Counted from the stretch's first letter, positions 8,486-17,952 are shown. The stretch: DNA of 64,000 nucleotides from Mesorhizobium onobrychidis (GCF_024707545.1 NZ_CP062229.1:992001-1056000); one strand, 5' to 3'. Notes: generated from the letters alone by a model not told the origin. A program made the numbers and translations.

Positions 8486-10888
8486 CTATTGGTTATCCAG
8501 CTTGTCGATACCGATGGAAAAGTCGACCTTCTCCCAACAGCCAGCATCGGGCCAGAAAAAAGTAAAGACGATCGTATTGCCCGGCGGAACATCGGCAACG
8601 GGCAGGTCCGTGAGTTGGATGCCGAAGGCAATCTCGGTCGTCTCCGTGTCATGGACGGTCGCCCAATCGTCGCTGCTCCAATGCACCACCGCCCGGGCCA
8701 GCAGTTCGAGGCGCAGCATCTTGCCAGCGGGCATGGTGCGGAGCTTGTGGTTGAAGCGCCATGTCCGGCGCGGCGCCACGGTCCTGTCTTCGATGTAGCG
8801 CTTCACGCCTTGCGGCGGCATGTCGAAGACCGCGCCGTCACTGAGCGAACGCAGCAGCTTTATGTGCTCCGAATGTGCCCAGACCAGCGGCATGGCGCTG
8901 CCCGACGGTCCACAGTGCCGCAGTTCGCGTTCCGGCATGTCGGGACCATCCCAGACCTGTTCCGGCAGCAGGCCGCCGGGCCCGGCCGAGCCTTCAAACG
9001 TCTTCAGCAGGCTCGCTGCTTTGTCCTTGCGCCCCGCCGCCAGTTCGTAATGGGCGCGCTCGCCGACCAGCAGCGGCCAGGGCCGGCCCTGGCCGGTCCC
9101 GTCGAAGGGCGCGCCGTCGGCGTGTTCGCCATAGCCGTCGCCGGTATAGCGATACCAGACGGGCCCCTGCGGCAGGTCGCAGCGCAGCCGCGCGTCGATG
9201 ACCTTGACTGTGTCGACGATGCGCGGATCGTCGGCGGCCCTGAGGCCGAAGCGAACGAGCGCCAGCGCATCCGGGCTGACGATCGCCTCGGCCGGCCGGT
9301 CCGCGTCGCCGGGCGGCCGGTTCTTGATCGGCACGTAGCCGTCCTTCGGCGAGGCCGCACCGGCGGTGTCAGGCGGAGCGACGCGGACGTAATAGCCTTT
9401 GACACCGACCTCTTCGCCGAGTGGAGTGCTGGTGACATAGGTCCAGCGCTCGATCTGGTCGTTCCAGACATCGGCGGTTTCACGCAGATAGTTTGCCGGC
9501 TCTCCTTTGCCACAAATGTCGAACATGTCCGCCGCGGCGAGCAGGGCAGCGATTTCGACGGCGAGCGTGAACGGGCTGTAGCCGGCATCCTCTTCCCAGC
9601 GGTCTTCGCCGGTGGCGGGGCCATTGCGCACGACGAAAGCAGCCGCGCGTTCGACCATCGGCATGAAGGCGAGCAACCTGGCGCGCGGCAGGTGCCCAGC
9701 CCGCCGCAGCGCGTCTGCAAGCAGCAGTGGGAAGGCGCATTCGTCCATCTGGATGCCGGGCCAATAGGGAGACCCGTCGAGCCAGGCGTTCTGCGGCCAA
9801 TGGCCGTCCGGCTGCTGGATGGAGCGGAGATAGGCGAGGATCTCAAGCGCTTGCGCCGGATCGCCGGCGGCCAGGAAGCCGCCCGCGGTTTCGACCAGAT
9901 CGCGCGGCCAGACCAGATGATAGCCGCCGAGATCGTCGTCGCCCATGCTGAAGCCCCATGGGATCGACAGGCTGGCGACGGCTGCTCCGTCGGATGAGCG
10001 GTGTGTCGCCAGAACCGCCGTGCTGACGCGATAGGTGTTGATCCCTGCTATATGCCGGTCCAACGGCAGCAAGCTAGCCTGCCAATCCCGCCATTTCTCG
10101 ACATACGATTTGGCTGCTGGCTCAAAGCCTCGCTTCAGGCTGGCGGAAGCATTTTCCGCCGCCTCTTGCGGCGTCGTTCCGAAACCCAGCGCCAGCAAGG
10201 CCTTTAGGTTCGCAGCCGAAAAGCCGATCTCCCCGGTCAACGCGACATTGCCGTCTTGGGCCCTGCGGCAAGCCGGGTCGAGCCGGTCGTCACGATGGAG
10301 TTGCTGCCAGCCGTCGGAGACGCCGACATAGCCGGCCGAGCATGCTCCCCAGGGCAGCGACGAGGCCAGCGCCAGGCAGACGCCACGTCCCGAGGCAAAC
10401 AGGACAGGCTTTCCCTCGTAGTCGCCGACCCAGGCGGTGTTGCCCATGCCGGCGTTGACCAGGTGAGGCGCCAGCAGTGCATAGACGCGGTGGTCCGTGC
10501 CTCTCAGCAGCGTGAAGCTGATTTCTTGCAGCAAAGCGGGACGTTCCGGGTCCGTAACGATTCGCTTTTCGATCCGGTAGGTGCCATCGGCGGCGGTGTT
10601 GACCAGCCTGTAGGCGGGCACTCCATCCTCGAACGGCTCAACGCTGTGCACGGCATCGCGCTTCTCTTCCGAGAAATAACCGCCGGGGCCGGTGACGACC
10701 AGCCCCATGTCTCGGGTGCAGGCGCTGTCGAGGCTGGGATAATAGACCTCGTTGAGGATACCGTGGCTGATCGTGAACCAGATAGGGCAGGCCGGCGAAA
10801 GCGCGGTTCCGATGCCGCTCTTGGCGCTTGACGTCCAGCGCGCCGGAATTCCGGGTGCGCCCAGCGCATCAGTCGGCGTCGCTGCCAT
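8486..10888 (-). CDS. GH15 glucoamylase-like glycoside hydrolase
   Basis: The protein is about 800 residues: an N-terminal beta-sandwich (bacterial glucoamylase N domain, from WTSSAKSGIGTA to about residue 290), then an (alpha/alpha)6 GH15 barrel. Catalytic-region motifs are WPRDLVETAGG, RWEEDAGYSPFTLA (general acid Glu) and LLPEQVWDGP (general base Glu). A carbohydrate-binding-like C-terminal segment follows. It releases beta-glucose from the non-reducing end of alpha-1,4-glucans. No signal peptide is visible, so it acts in the cytoplasm, probably on glycogen or maltodextrin. The start at 10888 has AGGAG ten bases upstream; an ATG at 10945 is the alternative. It leads the gnd-zwf-kinase operon. 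Confidence 0.88.
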   Translation of the reverse strand: MAATPTDALGAPGIPARWTSSAKSGIGTALSPACPIWFTISHGILNEVYYPSLDSACTRDMGLVVTGPGGYFSEEKRDAVHSVEPFEDGVPAYRLVNTAADGTYRIEKRIVTDPERPALLQEISFTLLRGTDHRVYALLAPHLVNAGMGNTAWVGDYEGKPVLFASGRGVCLALASSLPWGACSAGYVGVSDGWQQLHRDDRLDPACRRAQDGNVALTGEIGFSAANLKALLALGFGTTPQEAAENASASLKRGFEPAAKSYVEKWRDWQASLLPLDRHIAGINTYRVSTAVLATHRSSDGAAVASLSIPWGFSMGDDDLGGYHLVWPRDLVETAGGFLAAGDPAQALEILAYLRSIQQPDGHWPQNAWLDGSPYWPGIQMDECAFPLLLADALRRAGHLPRARLLAFMPMVERAAAFVVRNGPATGEDRWEEDAGYSPFTLAVEIAALLAAADMFDICGKGEPANYLRETADVWNDQIERWTYVTSTPLGEEVGVKGYYVRVAPPDTAGAASPKDGYVPIKNRPPGDADRPAEAIVSPDALALVRFGLRAADDPRIVDTVKVIDARLRCDLPQGPVWYRYTGDGYGEHADGAPFDGTGQGRPWPLLVGERAHYELAAGRKDKAASLLKTFEGSAGPGGLLPEQVWDGPDMPERELRHCGPSGSAMPLVWAHSEHIKLLRSLSDGAVFDMPPQGVKRYIEDRTVAPRRTWRFNHKLRTMPAGKMLRLELLARAVVHWSSDDWATVHDTETTEIAFGIQLTDLPVADVPPGNTIVFTFFWPDAGCWEKVDFSIGIDKLDNQ

Positions 10889-11089
10889 CTCGATTTCGGT
10901 CTCCTGCCCCACCCCTAGACCAGGAGCCGAAGCCTTTACAATCATTGCACCGCAAGTTGATCGTCAAACCGTCACCGATCGCTGTTGACAAGTGCGCCCA
11001 TCTAAATTTGTCTGACAATATTGAAACGAGGGTCGTCATAACAGCCACCAGCAGCCAACAACGACCAGCAATCCATGGGAGGATAACAC

Positions 11090-12103
11090 ATGAAGCAAAT
11101 ACTCGTCTTGGGTGCCCTTGCCGCGATGCTCGCGTCAGGCACCGCGTTTGCCGACACCAGCGACAAGAAGATCGCCTTTTCCAACAATTATGCCGGCAAT
11201 TCGTGGCGACAGGCGATGCTCAACAGCTATGCCATCGTCACCAAGAAGGCGGTCGCCGACGGGGTGGTCGCAGCCGCGGACATCTTCACGACGGCCGACA
11301 AGGAAGTGCCGACCCAGGCAGCCCAGGTGCAGAACCTGATCCTGCAAGGCTATGACGCCATCGTCATCAACGCCGCCTCGCCGGACGCGCTCAACGGCGC
11401 CGTCAAGCAGGCTTGCGATGCTGGGATCGTCGTCGTCTCCTTCGACGGCATCGTCACCGAGCCTTGTGCCTACCGCGTCGTCGTCGACTTCAAGGACATG
11501 GGCAGGCAGGAAGTCGAGCAGATGACCAAGTTCCAGCCCAAGGGCGGCAATCTGCTGGAAATCCGCGGCCTTGCCGGCACGTCGATCGATGACGCCATCC
11601 ATGCCGGAATTCTGGAAGGCGTTGCCGCCCATCCCGAGTTCAAGATCGTCGGCTCGGTGACCGGCGACTGGGATCAGACCACGGCACAGAAGGCAGTCGC
11701 GACGGTCCTGCCGTCGCTGCCGGATATCGTCGGCGTCGTCGATCAGGGCGGCGACGGCTATGGCGCGGCACAGGCCTTCGCCGCCGCCGGCAAGCCGCGT
11801 CCGACCATCATCATGGGTAACCGCCAGGATGAGTTGCAGTGGTGGAAGGAACAGAAGGACAAGGACGGCTACCAGACCTGGTCGGCGTCCATTGCGCCGG
11901 GCGTATCGTCGCTGGCCTTCTGGGTGGCGCAGCAGGTCCTCGACGGCCGCACGGATGTACCACATGATCTGTTGGTGCCATACCTCGCCTTCACCCAAGA
12001 TACCTTCGAGGCGGAGCTGCCGAACATCCCCAAGGGTGGTGTCGCCAGTCACGAATACACGCAGGAAGACGCCATCGCGGCGATCAAAGCCAACATCAAG
12101 TGA
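11090..12103 (+). CDS. ribose-type ABC importer, periplasmic substrate-binding protein
   Basis: A 337-residue periplasmic binding protein of the RbsB-like family (two alternating Rossmann-type lobes). The signal peptide is MKQILVLGALAAMLASGTAFA. Family-typical stretches are KIAFSNNYAGNSWRQ, ILQGYDAIVINAASPDAL, GIVVVSFD and GVVDQGGDGYGAAQAF. It would capture a sugar or sugar-like ligand. GGAGG lies seven bases before the ATG. Upstream, TTGAC (10985) and a small dyad TTGTC-T-GACAA at 11008-11018 mark the likely promoter/operator. It is followed by a damaged ATPase gene and two permease genes. Confidence 0.93.
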   Translation: MKQILVLGALAAMLASGTAFADTSDKKIAFSNNYAGNSWRQAMLNSYAIVTKKAVADGVVAAADIFTTADKEVPTQAAQVQNLILQGYDAIVINAASPDALNGAVKQACDAGIVVVSFDGIVTEPCAYRVVVDFKDMGRQEVEQMTKFQPKGGNLLEIRGLAGTSIDDAIHAGILEGVAAHPEFKIVGSVTGDWDQTTAQKAVATVLPSLPDIVGVVDQGGDGYGAAQAFAAAGKPRPTIIMGNRQDELQWWKEQKDKDGYQTWSASIAPGVSSLAFWVAQQVLDGRTDVPHDLLVPYLAFTQDTFEAELPNIPKGGVASHEYTQEDAIAAIKANIK

Positions 12104-12148
12104 GCGTGGCACGTTGCCAGCTGCATCGCCAACCGGATATCGCTAGGC

Positions 12149-13668
12149 ATGCCTAGGGGTAACGCAGACATCGTCAGACTGGACGGCGCCGAAAAACATT
12201 TCGGCGCCGCCAATATGGACATCATCAGACTGGACGGAGCCGAAAAACATTTCGGCGCCGTCCGGGCGCTCGCCGGGGTCGATTTCCACGTCCGGGCGGG
12301 TGAATGCGTCGGTCTCGTCGGCCACAATGGCGCGGGCAAGTCGACGCTCATGCACATGCTGGCGGGCACGCTTGTCCCCGACAGCGGTCGGATCACGGTG
12401 CGTGGCGCCATCGAGGGCAATTATTCGGTGCCGCGCGCGCAGCAGCTCGGCATACGCTGCGTGTTCCAGGAGCTGTCGCTCTGCCCGAACCTCAGCGTTG
12501 CCGAGAACACGCGTATCAACCACCCGGCGCTGCGCGGCCTCAGTTGGCGGCGCAAGGCGGCCGATCTCATCGCCGCCAAGCTCGACGAGATATTCCCGGG
12601 TCACAGCATCTCCGCCTCCGATATCGCCAGCGACCTTTCCATCGGCAGGCGGCAGATGGTCGAGGTGGCGCGCGCCTTCACGGTGACTCAGGATCCGCTC
12701 GAACTGGTCATCCTCGACGAGCCGACGTCCTCGCTCGACGCGCACACGGCTGGCCAGTTGCTGGCCTTCGTCAGGCGCTTTGTCGCTGGGGGTAAAAGCT
12801 GCATCCTGATCTCGCATGTTCTGGGCGAGGTGCTTGGGAATGCCGACCGCATCGTAGTGATGCGCGACGGCAAGGTCGTTGCGTCAGATGCGGCGAACGC
12901 TTTCGATCGCGACAGGCTGGTGACGACCATGGGTGGAGCGGAAGCGCGTGAGAAGATCGCAGCCGAAATCGCGATCCAGAAGCCGGAGACGGGCCCGTTG
13001 CGGGTCCGAGCCCGCCCGGCGCGCCAACAGGACGGCAACGAACTTGTGGCGCATGCGGGCGAGATCATCGGCCTTGCCGGGCTGGCCGGCCATGGACAGA
13101 CGGACCTGCTGCTGGCGATCTTTGCTGCCGCGGCGCGCGCTAAAACCGGCATCGAGGTCACCGCGCCGGTGGCGCTGGTGGCCGGCGACCGCCAGTCTAC
13201 GGGATCTTCCCGCAATGGTCGATTGCGCAAAACATCGGCATCCGTTCGCTGGCGCGATTGCGCAACGGCCTGCTGATCTCGCCGCAACGCGAAGCCGAAC
13301 TCGCAACGTTTTGGCAAAGGAAAATCGGCATCCGCACCCCCGACATGAACAACAACATCTTCTCGCTGTCCGGCGGCAACCAGCAGAAGGTCCTGTTTGC
13401 CCGGGCGCTCGGCTCCGACGCGAAGATCGTGCTGATGGACGACCCGATGCGCGGCGTCGACATCGGCACCAAGCTCGAAGTCTACGACCTTGTGCGCGAA
13501 GAGGCCGGCCGCGGCCGCACCTTCCTCTGGTACACCACGGAAACCGAAGAGCTCGACAATTGCCACCATATCTATGTCTTCAAGAACGGCCGGATCGTCG
13601 CCAACCTTGGTCGCGACGAACTGACGGAGGAAAAGATCATCCAGTCCTCGTTCGGCGACGCGGCCTGA
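12149..13668 (+). pseudogene. ribose-type ABC importer ATPase (RbsA-like), frame disrupted
   Basis: A two-domain sugar-importer ATPase split by one frameshift. Domain 1 is complete: Walker [10 protein letters not shown], signature [15 protein letters not shown], Walker [11 protein letters not shown]. Domain 2 begins normally ([18 protein letters not shown]) and runs to VAGDRQS at 13198. The next base puts translation into a frame that ends at 13276. Reading one base over restores [13 protein letters not shown], the signature LSGGNQQKVLFARAL and VLMDDPMRGVDIGTK to a TGA at 13666-13668. Loss of one base between 13198 and 13199 (expected codon GAC, Asp) explains everything. It may be a real inactivating mutation or a sequencing error. 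The 5' end also has a tandem duplication. Confidence 0.85.
12167..12262 (+). repeat. 51-bp-period tandem duplication at the 5' end of the ATPase gene
   Basis: Positions 12167-12211 and 12218-12262 match at 42 of 45 bases with a period of 51 bp (17 codons). The encoded N-terminus reads [14 protein letters not shown] twice, the second time as [14 protein letters not shown]. An ATG at 12215 just before copy two is probably the ancestral start, since ATPases of this type begin with this segment only once. Confidence 0.85.
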
Positions 13669-13669
13669 G

Positions 13670-14650
13670 ATGACGGCAGCACCTGTCGAGACCGGTCCCA
13701 AGAGTTCTTCCGAGCGCGGCGCGCTGGCGCGGGCGCGCCTGTTGCGCAGCCTGCTGCCGGCTCTATCGCTGGTACTGGTGCTGCTGGCGATCGCCTGGCT
13801 CAACCCGCGCGCCATCAGCTATTTCGGCTTCAGCCTGATGCTCAACCTGGCGATCCCGATCGCCTTGGCGACGATCGCGCAGATGTTCGTCATTGCCGGC
13901 AACGAGCTGGACCTGTCGATCGGCACCTTCGTTGGCTTCGTCGGCTGCGTCACGGCGACGTGGCTGAAGGAGGCGCCATTGGTCGGTGTCTTGATCCTGC
14001 TCGGGTCGATCGGCGTCTATGCGCTGCTCGGCGCGCTGATCCATCTGCGCAATTTGCCTTCAATCGTGGTGACGCTCGGCATGAGTTTTGTCTGGCAGGG
14101 TCTGGCCATCCTTATCCTGCCGAAGCCCGGCGGCAAGGCACCGGACTGGCTGCTGTCGCTCATGGCCTTCAAGCCGCCTCTCATCCCCTTCCCGATCATT
14201 GCGGCGCTGCTGATTGCCGCGGTCGTCCATTTCGGGCTGATGCGCACCTCGTATGGTGTGATCCTGCGCGGCTCGGGCGGCAATGCCGCGGCCCTCAGCC
14301 GTGCCGGCTGGTCGCTGCTCAAGACCAAGATCGTGCTGTTCGCGTTGACCGGCCTGTTCGGCGTTTTGTCCGGCATGGCCCTGATCGGCATCACCACCTC
14401 GGCCGATGCCAATATCGGCAATGGCTACACGCTGCTTTCAATCGCCGGCGTCATCCTCGGCGGCGGCGAATTCGTCGGCGGCCGGGTGTCGCCGATCGGC
14501 GCGGTGATCGGCGCGCTGACGCTGGCGCTGGCAGCCTCGCCGCTGCTGACCTTCATGCACATTCCGCCCGACTGGCAGGTGGCCGCCAATGGCGCCATCC
14601 TCATCATCGTGCTGGCGGCCCGGGTGCTCATCAGCCGCAGGGAGAGATGA
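13670..14650 (+). CDS. ribose-type ABC importer permease 1 (RbsC-like)
   Basis: A 326-residue inner-membrane protein with roughly 8-10 hydrophobic segments of the BPD_transp_2 family. It contains the family motif MFVIAGNELDLSIGTFVGF and the cytoplasmic-loop region GITTSADANIGNGYTLLSIAGVILGGGEFVGG. Its ATG follows the ATPase stop by one base, so the two are translationally coupled. With permease 2 it forms the heteromeric channel of the importer served by the binding protein at 11090. Confidence 0.92.
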   Translation: MTAAPVETGPKSSSERGALARARLLRSLLPALSLVLVLLAIAWLNPRAISYFGFSLMLNLAIPIALATIAQMFVIAGNELDLSIGTFVGFVGCVTATWLKEAPLVGVLILLGSIGVYALLGALIHLRNLPSIVVTLGMSFVWQGLAILILPKPGGKAPDWLLSLMAFKPPLIPFPIIAALLIAAVVHFGLMRTSYGVILRGSGGNAAALSRAGWSLLKTKIVLFALTGLFGVLSGMALIGITTSADANIGNGYTLLSIAGVILGGGEFVGGRVSPIGAVIGALTLALAASPLLTFMHIPPDWQVAANGAILIIVLAARVLISRRER

Positions 14651-14653
14651 GCG

Positions 14654-15601
14654 ATGGCAACATTGCGATTGCTGCTCGCCAAACCCTGGATCTGGTCCTT
14701 CATCGGCGCGCTGCTGGTGTGGCTGGCGACGATTGCCTTCACCGGCGGATATGGCGGCGGCGGCATGATCACAGCGGCACTTTCGCTCGCCGTCTTCACC
14801 GTCATCGTCGGTGTCGGCCAGATGTTCGTGATCACGCTCGGGCCGGGCAATGTCGACCTGTCGCTGCCGGCCAATATCGGCCTCGCCAGCGCCGTCGCCA
14901 TGAAGGTGATGGACGGCAATGACCAGATGATCGCCGTCGGGCTGCTGGCGGCGCTGGCCTGCGGCATGGCGATCGGCGCCGCCAATTATCTCTTGATCTG
15001 GGCGCTGCGCATTCCGCCGATCATCGCCACGCTGTCGGCGAGCTTCATCATCCAGTCGATCGACATCAGCTATGGCCGCGGCTTGCAGATCAAGCCGCCG
15101 CCGGGCTTTGCCAGTTTCACCAACTGGCAGATTCTGGGTATTCCGGTGCTGGCGATCCTCACCGTGCTGTTCACCATCGGTGCTGCGATCGCGCTGCAGC
15201 GCATGATCTATGGTCGCTCGGTGCTGGCGATCGGCCAGAACATCCGCGCCGCGTGGCTGGCCGGCGTCAATGTCGGCCGCATCCGCTTCCTCACCTACTC
15301 CCTGTCGGGCACGCTCGGCGGCCTCGACGGGGCGCTGCTCGCCGGCTATTTCCGCGGCGCCAATGTCGATATCGGCAATGAGTACCTGCTGGCCTCTATC
15401 GCCGTGGTCGTCATCGGCGGCACGTCGGTGGCCGGCGGCAAGGCCAATGTGCCGGGCGTCTGGGGCGCGGCCCTGTTCCTGGTGCTGCTCTTGACCATGC
15501 TCAACACGTTCGGCGTCAGCGCCGGTGTCCGGCTGCTGCTGACCGGACTGATCATCGTCGGCGTCATCACCGCCGCGGGCGGCCAGAAAGCGTTGCGCTG
15601 A
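14654..15601 (+). CDS. ribose-type ABC importer permease 2 (RbsC-like)
   Basis: A 315-residue BPD_transp_2 permease starting three bases after permease 1, with GGGAGAG seven bases upstream of the ATG. It shows MFVITLGPGNVDLSLPANIGLASA and the conserved LASIAVVVIGGTSVAGGKANVPG loop. Two separate permease genes per importer is common in rhizobial sugar systems. It ends the operon; the following 288 bp before the luxR-like gene hold a small hairpin (15849-15867) but no gene. Confidence 0.92.
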   Translation: MATLRLLLAKPWIWSFIGALLVWLATIAFTGGYGGGGMITAALSLAVFTVIVGVGQMFVITLGPGNVDLSLPANIGLASAVAMKVMDGNDQMIAVGLLAALACGMAIGAANYLLIWALRIPPIIATLSASFIIQSIDISYGRGLQIKPPPGFASFTNWQILGIPVLAILTVLFTIGAAIALQRMIYGRSVLAIGQNIRAAWLAGVNVGRIRFLTYSLSGTLGGLDGALLAGYFRGANVDIGNEYLLASIAVVVIGGTSVAGGKANVPGVWGAALFLVLLLTMLNTFGVSAGVRLLLTGLIIVGVITAAGGQKALR

Positions 15602-15889
15602 AGCAGCGTCAGTCAGCCGGTCCTGACAAGAGCCTGCCGGAAACATCCGGTTCCCATCCAGGCCCTATAAATCCCGTCGGCGTTGTCGGCCGTCATCATT
15701 TGCGAGCGGTTCGCGTGTCCAGTTTCGTGAGCGTTACAAGGGACGGCGGCGTCGACAAGATCATCGGCCGAGCGGACCGGCAGGGATGTCTTTCGGGTGG
15801 CGCCCCCGGCTCAGGCAGATGGCAGCATCCGGCTCCCGGGAAGGCGTTCGCAGGTAAACTGCCTGCGCGAGGCATTTTCGAATCGTCGA

Positions 15890-16702
15890 CTACCGAATCC
15901 GCGCGTCCATGATCTCGACGAAACGCGCGAAGAGACCAGCCTGCGACTTGATCTTGAGTTTGCGGTAGATGTTGCGGCGATGAACCTTCACGGTTCCCGG
16001 TACGATGCGCATCGCCCTGGCTATCGATTCCGTGGAATGCCCCTGAAGCACCAGATCGACGACATGCTTTTCGCGCGGCGTGAGCGAAAGGTTCTTCCAG
16101 ATATGTGCACGCTCGAATTCGCTGGCCGGAGCAATCGCCTCGTCCTGCTTCGTCGCTGCCGGTTCGTCGGCCGGAAGGGCGGGCCAGCGCAGCATGGCCA
16201 GGCTAATCACCGCCGGCGCCATGTCGCGCAGCAGCCTGGCATCGGCGGTTCCGAAGGGTCCCGAAGCATGCAGTCGCATCAGGGAGACCACCAGCGCGTC
16301 CTTTCCCGGCAGCGGCACGAAGAAGCCGACCTCTTCGGCCAGCTTGGTCTGGCTATAGTAGGAGCGGTAATATTCGCTGGCATAGAAGCGGTCCGGCGCC
16401 AGCTCGCGCATGCGCCAAAAACCTTCCTTGCGCTCGACCGCCGCGTGGTGGAACGGGTCGAGCAGATAAGGCCCCTCCTGATAGAGCGCGACGAAGACGT
16501 GGCTTTCGGTTGGGGAGAACGTCTCGAACAGCAGCGGCGGGCGCGAGGCGCCGCGATAGCCGAAGATCACACAGTGATCGAAGGTGACATGCCGCCGGAG
16601 CCAGGTGACCATCGCCTTGCCGAAAAGCTCGCCGCTCGTCTCCCGTGTCGCAGCGATGAGCGCAGCGAGCTGATTGTATTCGTCGCCGCGCGATCCGCTC
16701 AA
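15890..16702 (-). CDS. LuxR-family HTH transcriptional regulator
   Basis: About 270 residues: an N-terminal sensing region of some 190 residues and a C-terminal GerE/LuxR HTH (LSLTPREKHVVDLVLQGHSTESIARAMRIVPGTVKVHRRNIYRKL). The N-terminal part lacks an obvious acyl-homoserine-lactone pocket signature and may sense another ligand. I favour the TTG at 16702 as start because AAAGGGG lies six bases upstream; a GTG at 16765 would overlap the operator and add 21 residues without homologous character. It is divergent from the polyamine-type importer and probably regulates it through the palindrome at 16735-16756. Confidence 0.85.
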   Translation of the reverse strand: MSGSRGDEYNQLAALIAATRETSGELFGKAMVTWLRRHVTFDHCVIFGYRGASRPPLLFETFSPTESHVFVALYQEGPYLLDPFHHAAVERKEGFWRMRELAPDRFYASEYYRSYYSQTKLAEEVGFFVPLPGKDALVVSLMRLHASGPFGTADARLLRDMAPAVISLAMLRWPALPADEPAATKQDEAIAPASEFERAHIWKNLSLTPREKHVVDLVLQGHSTESIARAMRIVPGTVKVHRRNIYRKLKIKSQAGLFARFVEIMDARIR

Positions 16703-16734
16703 TTTATACCCCTTTAAACGAGAAAATAGACCGA

Positions 16735-16756
16735 ATATACCACCTGCGAGGTATAT
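16735..16756. promoter_or_regulatory. Perfect palindrome, candidate LuxR-type operator
   Basis: ATATACC (16735-16741), an 8-base spacer, and GGTATAT (16750-16756) form a perfect 7-bp inverted repeat, 22 bp overall. It lies between the divergent luxR-like gene and the importer operon. Size and position fit a LuxR-family dimer site controlling both. Confidence 0.6.
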
Positions 16757-16815
16757 ACTAGTCACCGTTGGCTCTGATAGCGTCGCGAAAATCGCCTTCG
16801 CTGGAGCCCGCAGCT

Positions 16816-17952
16816 TTGACCGCAGTGCCAGATATCGAGTTTCGCGGGGTCACCAAACGCTACGGCAGCGTGACTGCGGTCAGCGGCATCGATCTTGCCA
16901 TCCCGCCGTCTGCCTTTGTCGCCTTGCTCGGGCCGTCCGGCTGCGGCAAGACAACCTGCCTGCGCATGATCGGCGGCTTCGAACAGCCAAGCGAAGGCGC
17001 AGTCTTCATCCGCGGCCGCGACATGGCTGGCACGCCGCCCTATCGGCGGCCGGTCAACATGGTGTTCCAGCAATATGCGCTGTTTCCGCATATGGATGTC
17101 GAGGACAACATCGCCTACGGGCTGCGCCAGGCGCGGCCGCGGCTGTCGTCGCGGGAGATCAGTCTGAGAGCAGGCGAAGCGCTCGCCATGGTGCGGCTTG
17201 CCGGCTACGGCCGCCGCAAGATCCACGAGCTTTCCGGCGGCCAGCAGCAGCGTGTCGCCCTGGCGCGCGCGCTGGTCAACAAGCCCGCGGTGCTGCTGCT
17301 CGACGAGCCGCTGGCAGCGCTCGACAAGAAGCTGCGCACCGACATGCAGATAGAGTTGCAGAACCTGCAGCGCGAGATCGGCATCACCTTCGTCCTCGTC
17401 ACGCACGACCAGGAAGAAGCACTTTCGATGAGCGATTTCGTCTGCGTCATGAATGGCGGGCGCATCGTCCAGCTCGGACAGCCAAGCGAAATCTATGACG
17501 AGCCCGCCGACCTCTTCGTCGCGGACTTCGTCGGCAAGACCAATCTGTTGAGCGGCAAGGTCGCCGGGCACTCGGGCAACCTCGTCGAGGTGGCGCTTGC
17601 CGACGGTACCGTCATTGCAGCGCGCAAGCGGGCATCGTTGCGGCAGGGCGAAGCCGTCTCAGTCAGCCTGCGTCCTGAATCTTTAAGCCTCGGCGCGGCG
17701 GGAAGCGGCCGGCTCAACGGCATTGTCCGCAACCGGATCTTTCTGGGCTCGACCGCGGAATATGCGATCGAGGTCGGCGGTATCGGAACGATGCTCGCCA
17801 AGGCCGATCACCTGATCGGCAGTGGAAATCTCTTCAAGCCGGGTGAACCCGTCGCCATCGGCTTTACAGCCGGAACGCCACTCGCGTTTCCCGACCCCAA
17901 GAACAACGGGACCAACCAGAGGGAAAACAAACATGTCGAAATCATATCGTGA
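16816..17952 (+). CDS. polyamine-type ABC importer ATPase (PotA-like), system 1
   Basis: About 378 residues. Walker A is LLGPSGCGKTT, the Q-loop region MVFQQYALFPHM, signature LSGGQQQRVALARAL, Walker B VLLLDEPLAALD, and H-loop LVTHDQEEAL; a TOBE domain follows after residue 270. These are hallmarks of the spermidine/putrescine/Fe3+ subfamily. No ATG precedes the ABC fold. A TTG at 16816 with GGAG nine bases upstream is the best start; a TTG at 16768 is also in frame. The end overlaps the next gene by 20 bases. It energises the permeases at 19173 and 20036. Confidence 0.9.
   Translation: MTAVPDIEFRGVTKRYGSVTAVSGIDLAIPPSAFVALLGPSGCGKTTCLRMIGGFEQPSEGAVFIRGRDMAGTPPYRRPVNMVFQQYALFPHMDVEDNIAYGLRQARPRLSSREISLRAGEALAMVRLAGYGRRKIHELSGGQQQRVALARALVNKPAVLLLDEPLAALDKKLRTDMQIELQNLQREIGITFVLVTHDQEEALSMSDFVCVMNGGRIVQLGQPSEIYDEPADLFVADFVGKTNLLSGKVAGHSGNLVEVALADGTVIAARKRASLRQGEAVSVSLRPESLSLGAAGSGRLNGIVRNRIFLGSTAEYAIEVGGIGTMLAKADHLIGSGNLFKPGEPVAIGFTAGTPLAFPDPKNNGTNQRENKHVEIIS

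Noticed and set aside
12688..13815. A 375-codon minus-strand frame across the frameshifted ATPase gene
   Set aside because: It spans the frameshift only because it is in another frame; no motif is found, and both sense-frame parts have textbook ABC motifs.
14438..15646. A 402-codon minus-strand frame opposite the two RbsC-like permease genes
   Set aside because: Composition is almost entirely charged and His/Gln rich, which is the antisense shadow of a hydrophobic permease.
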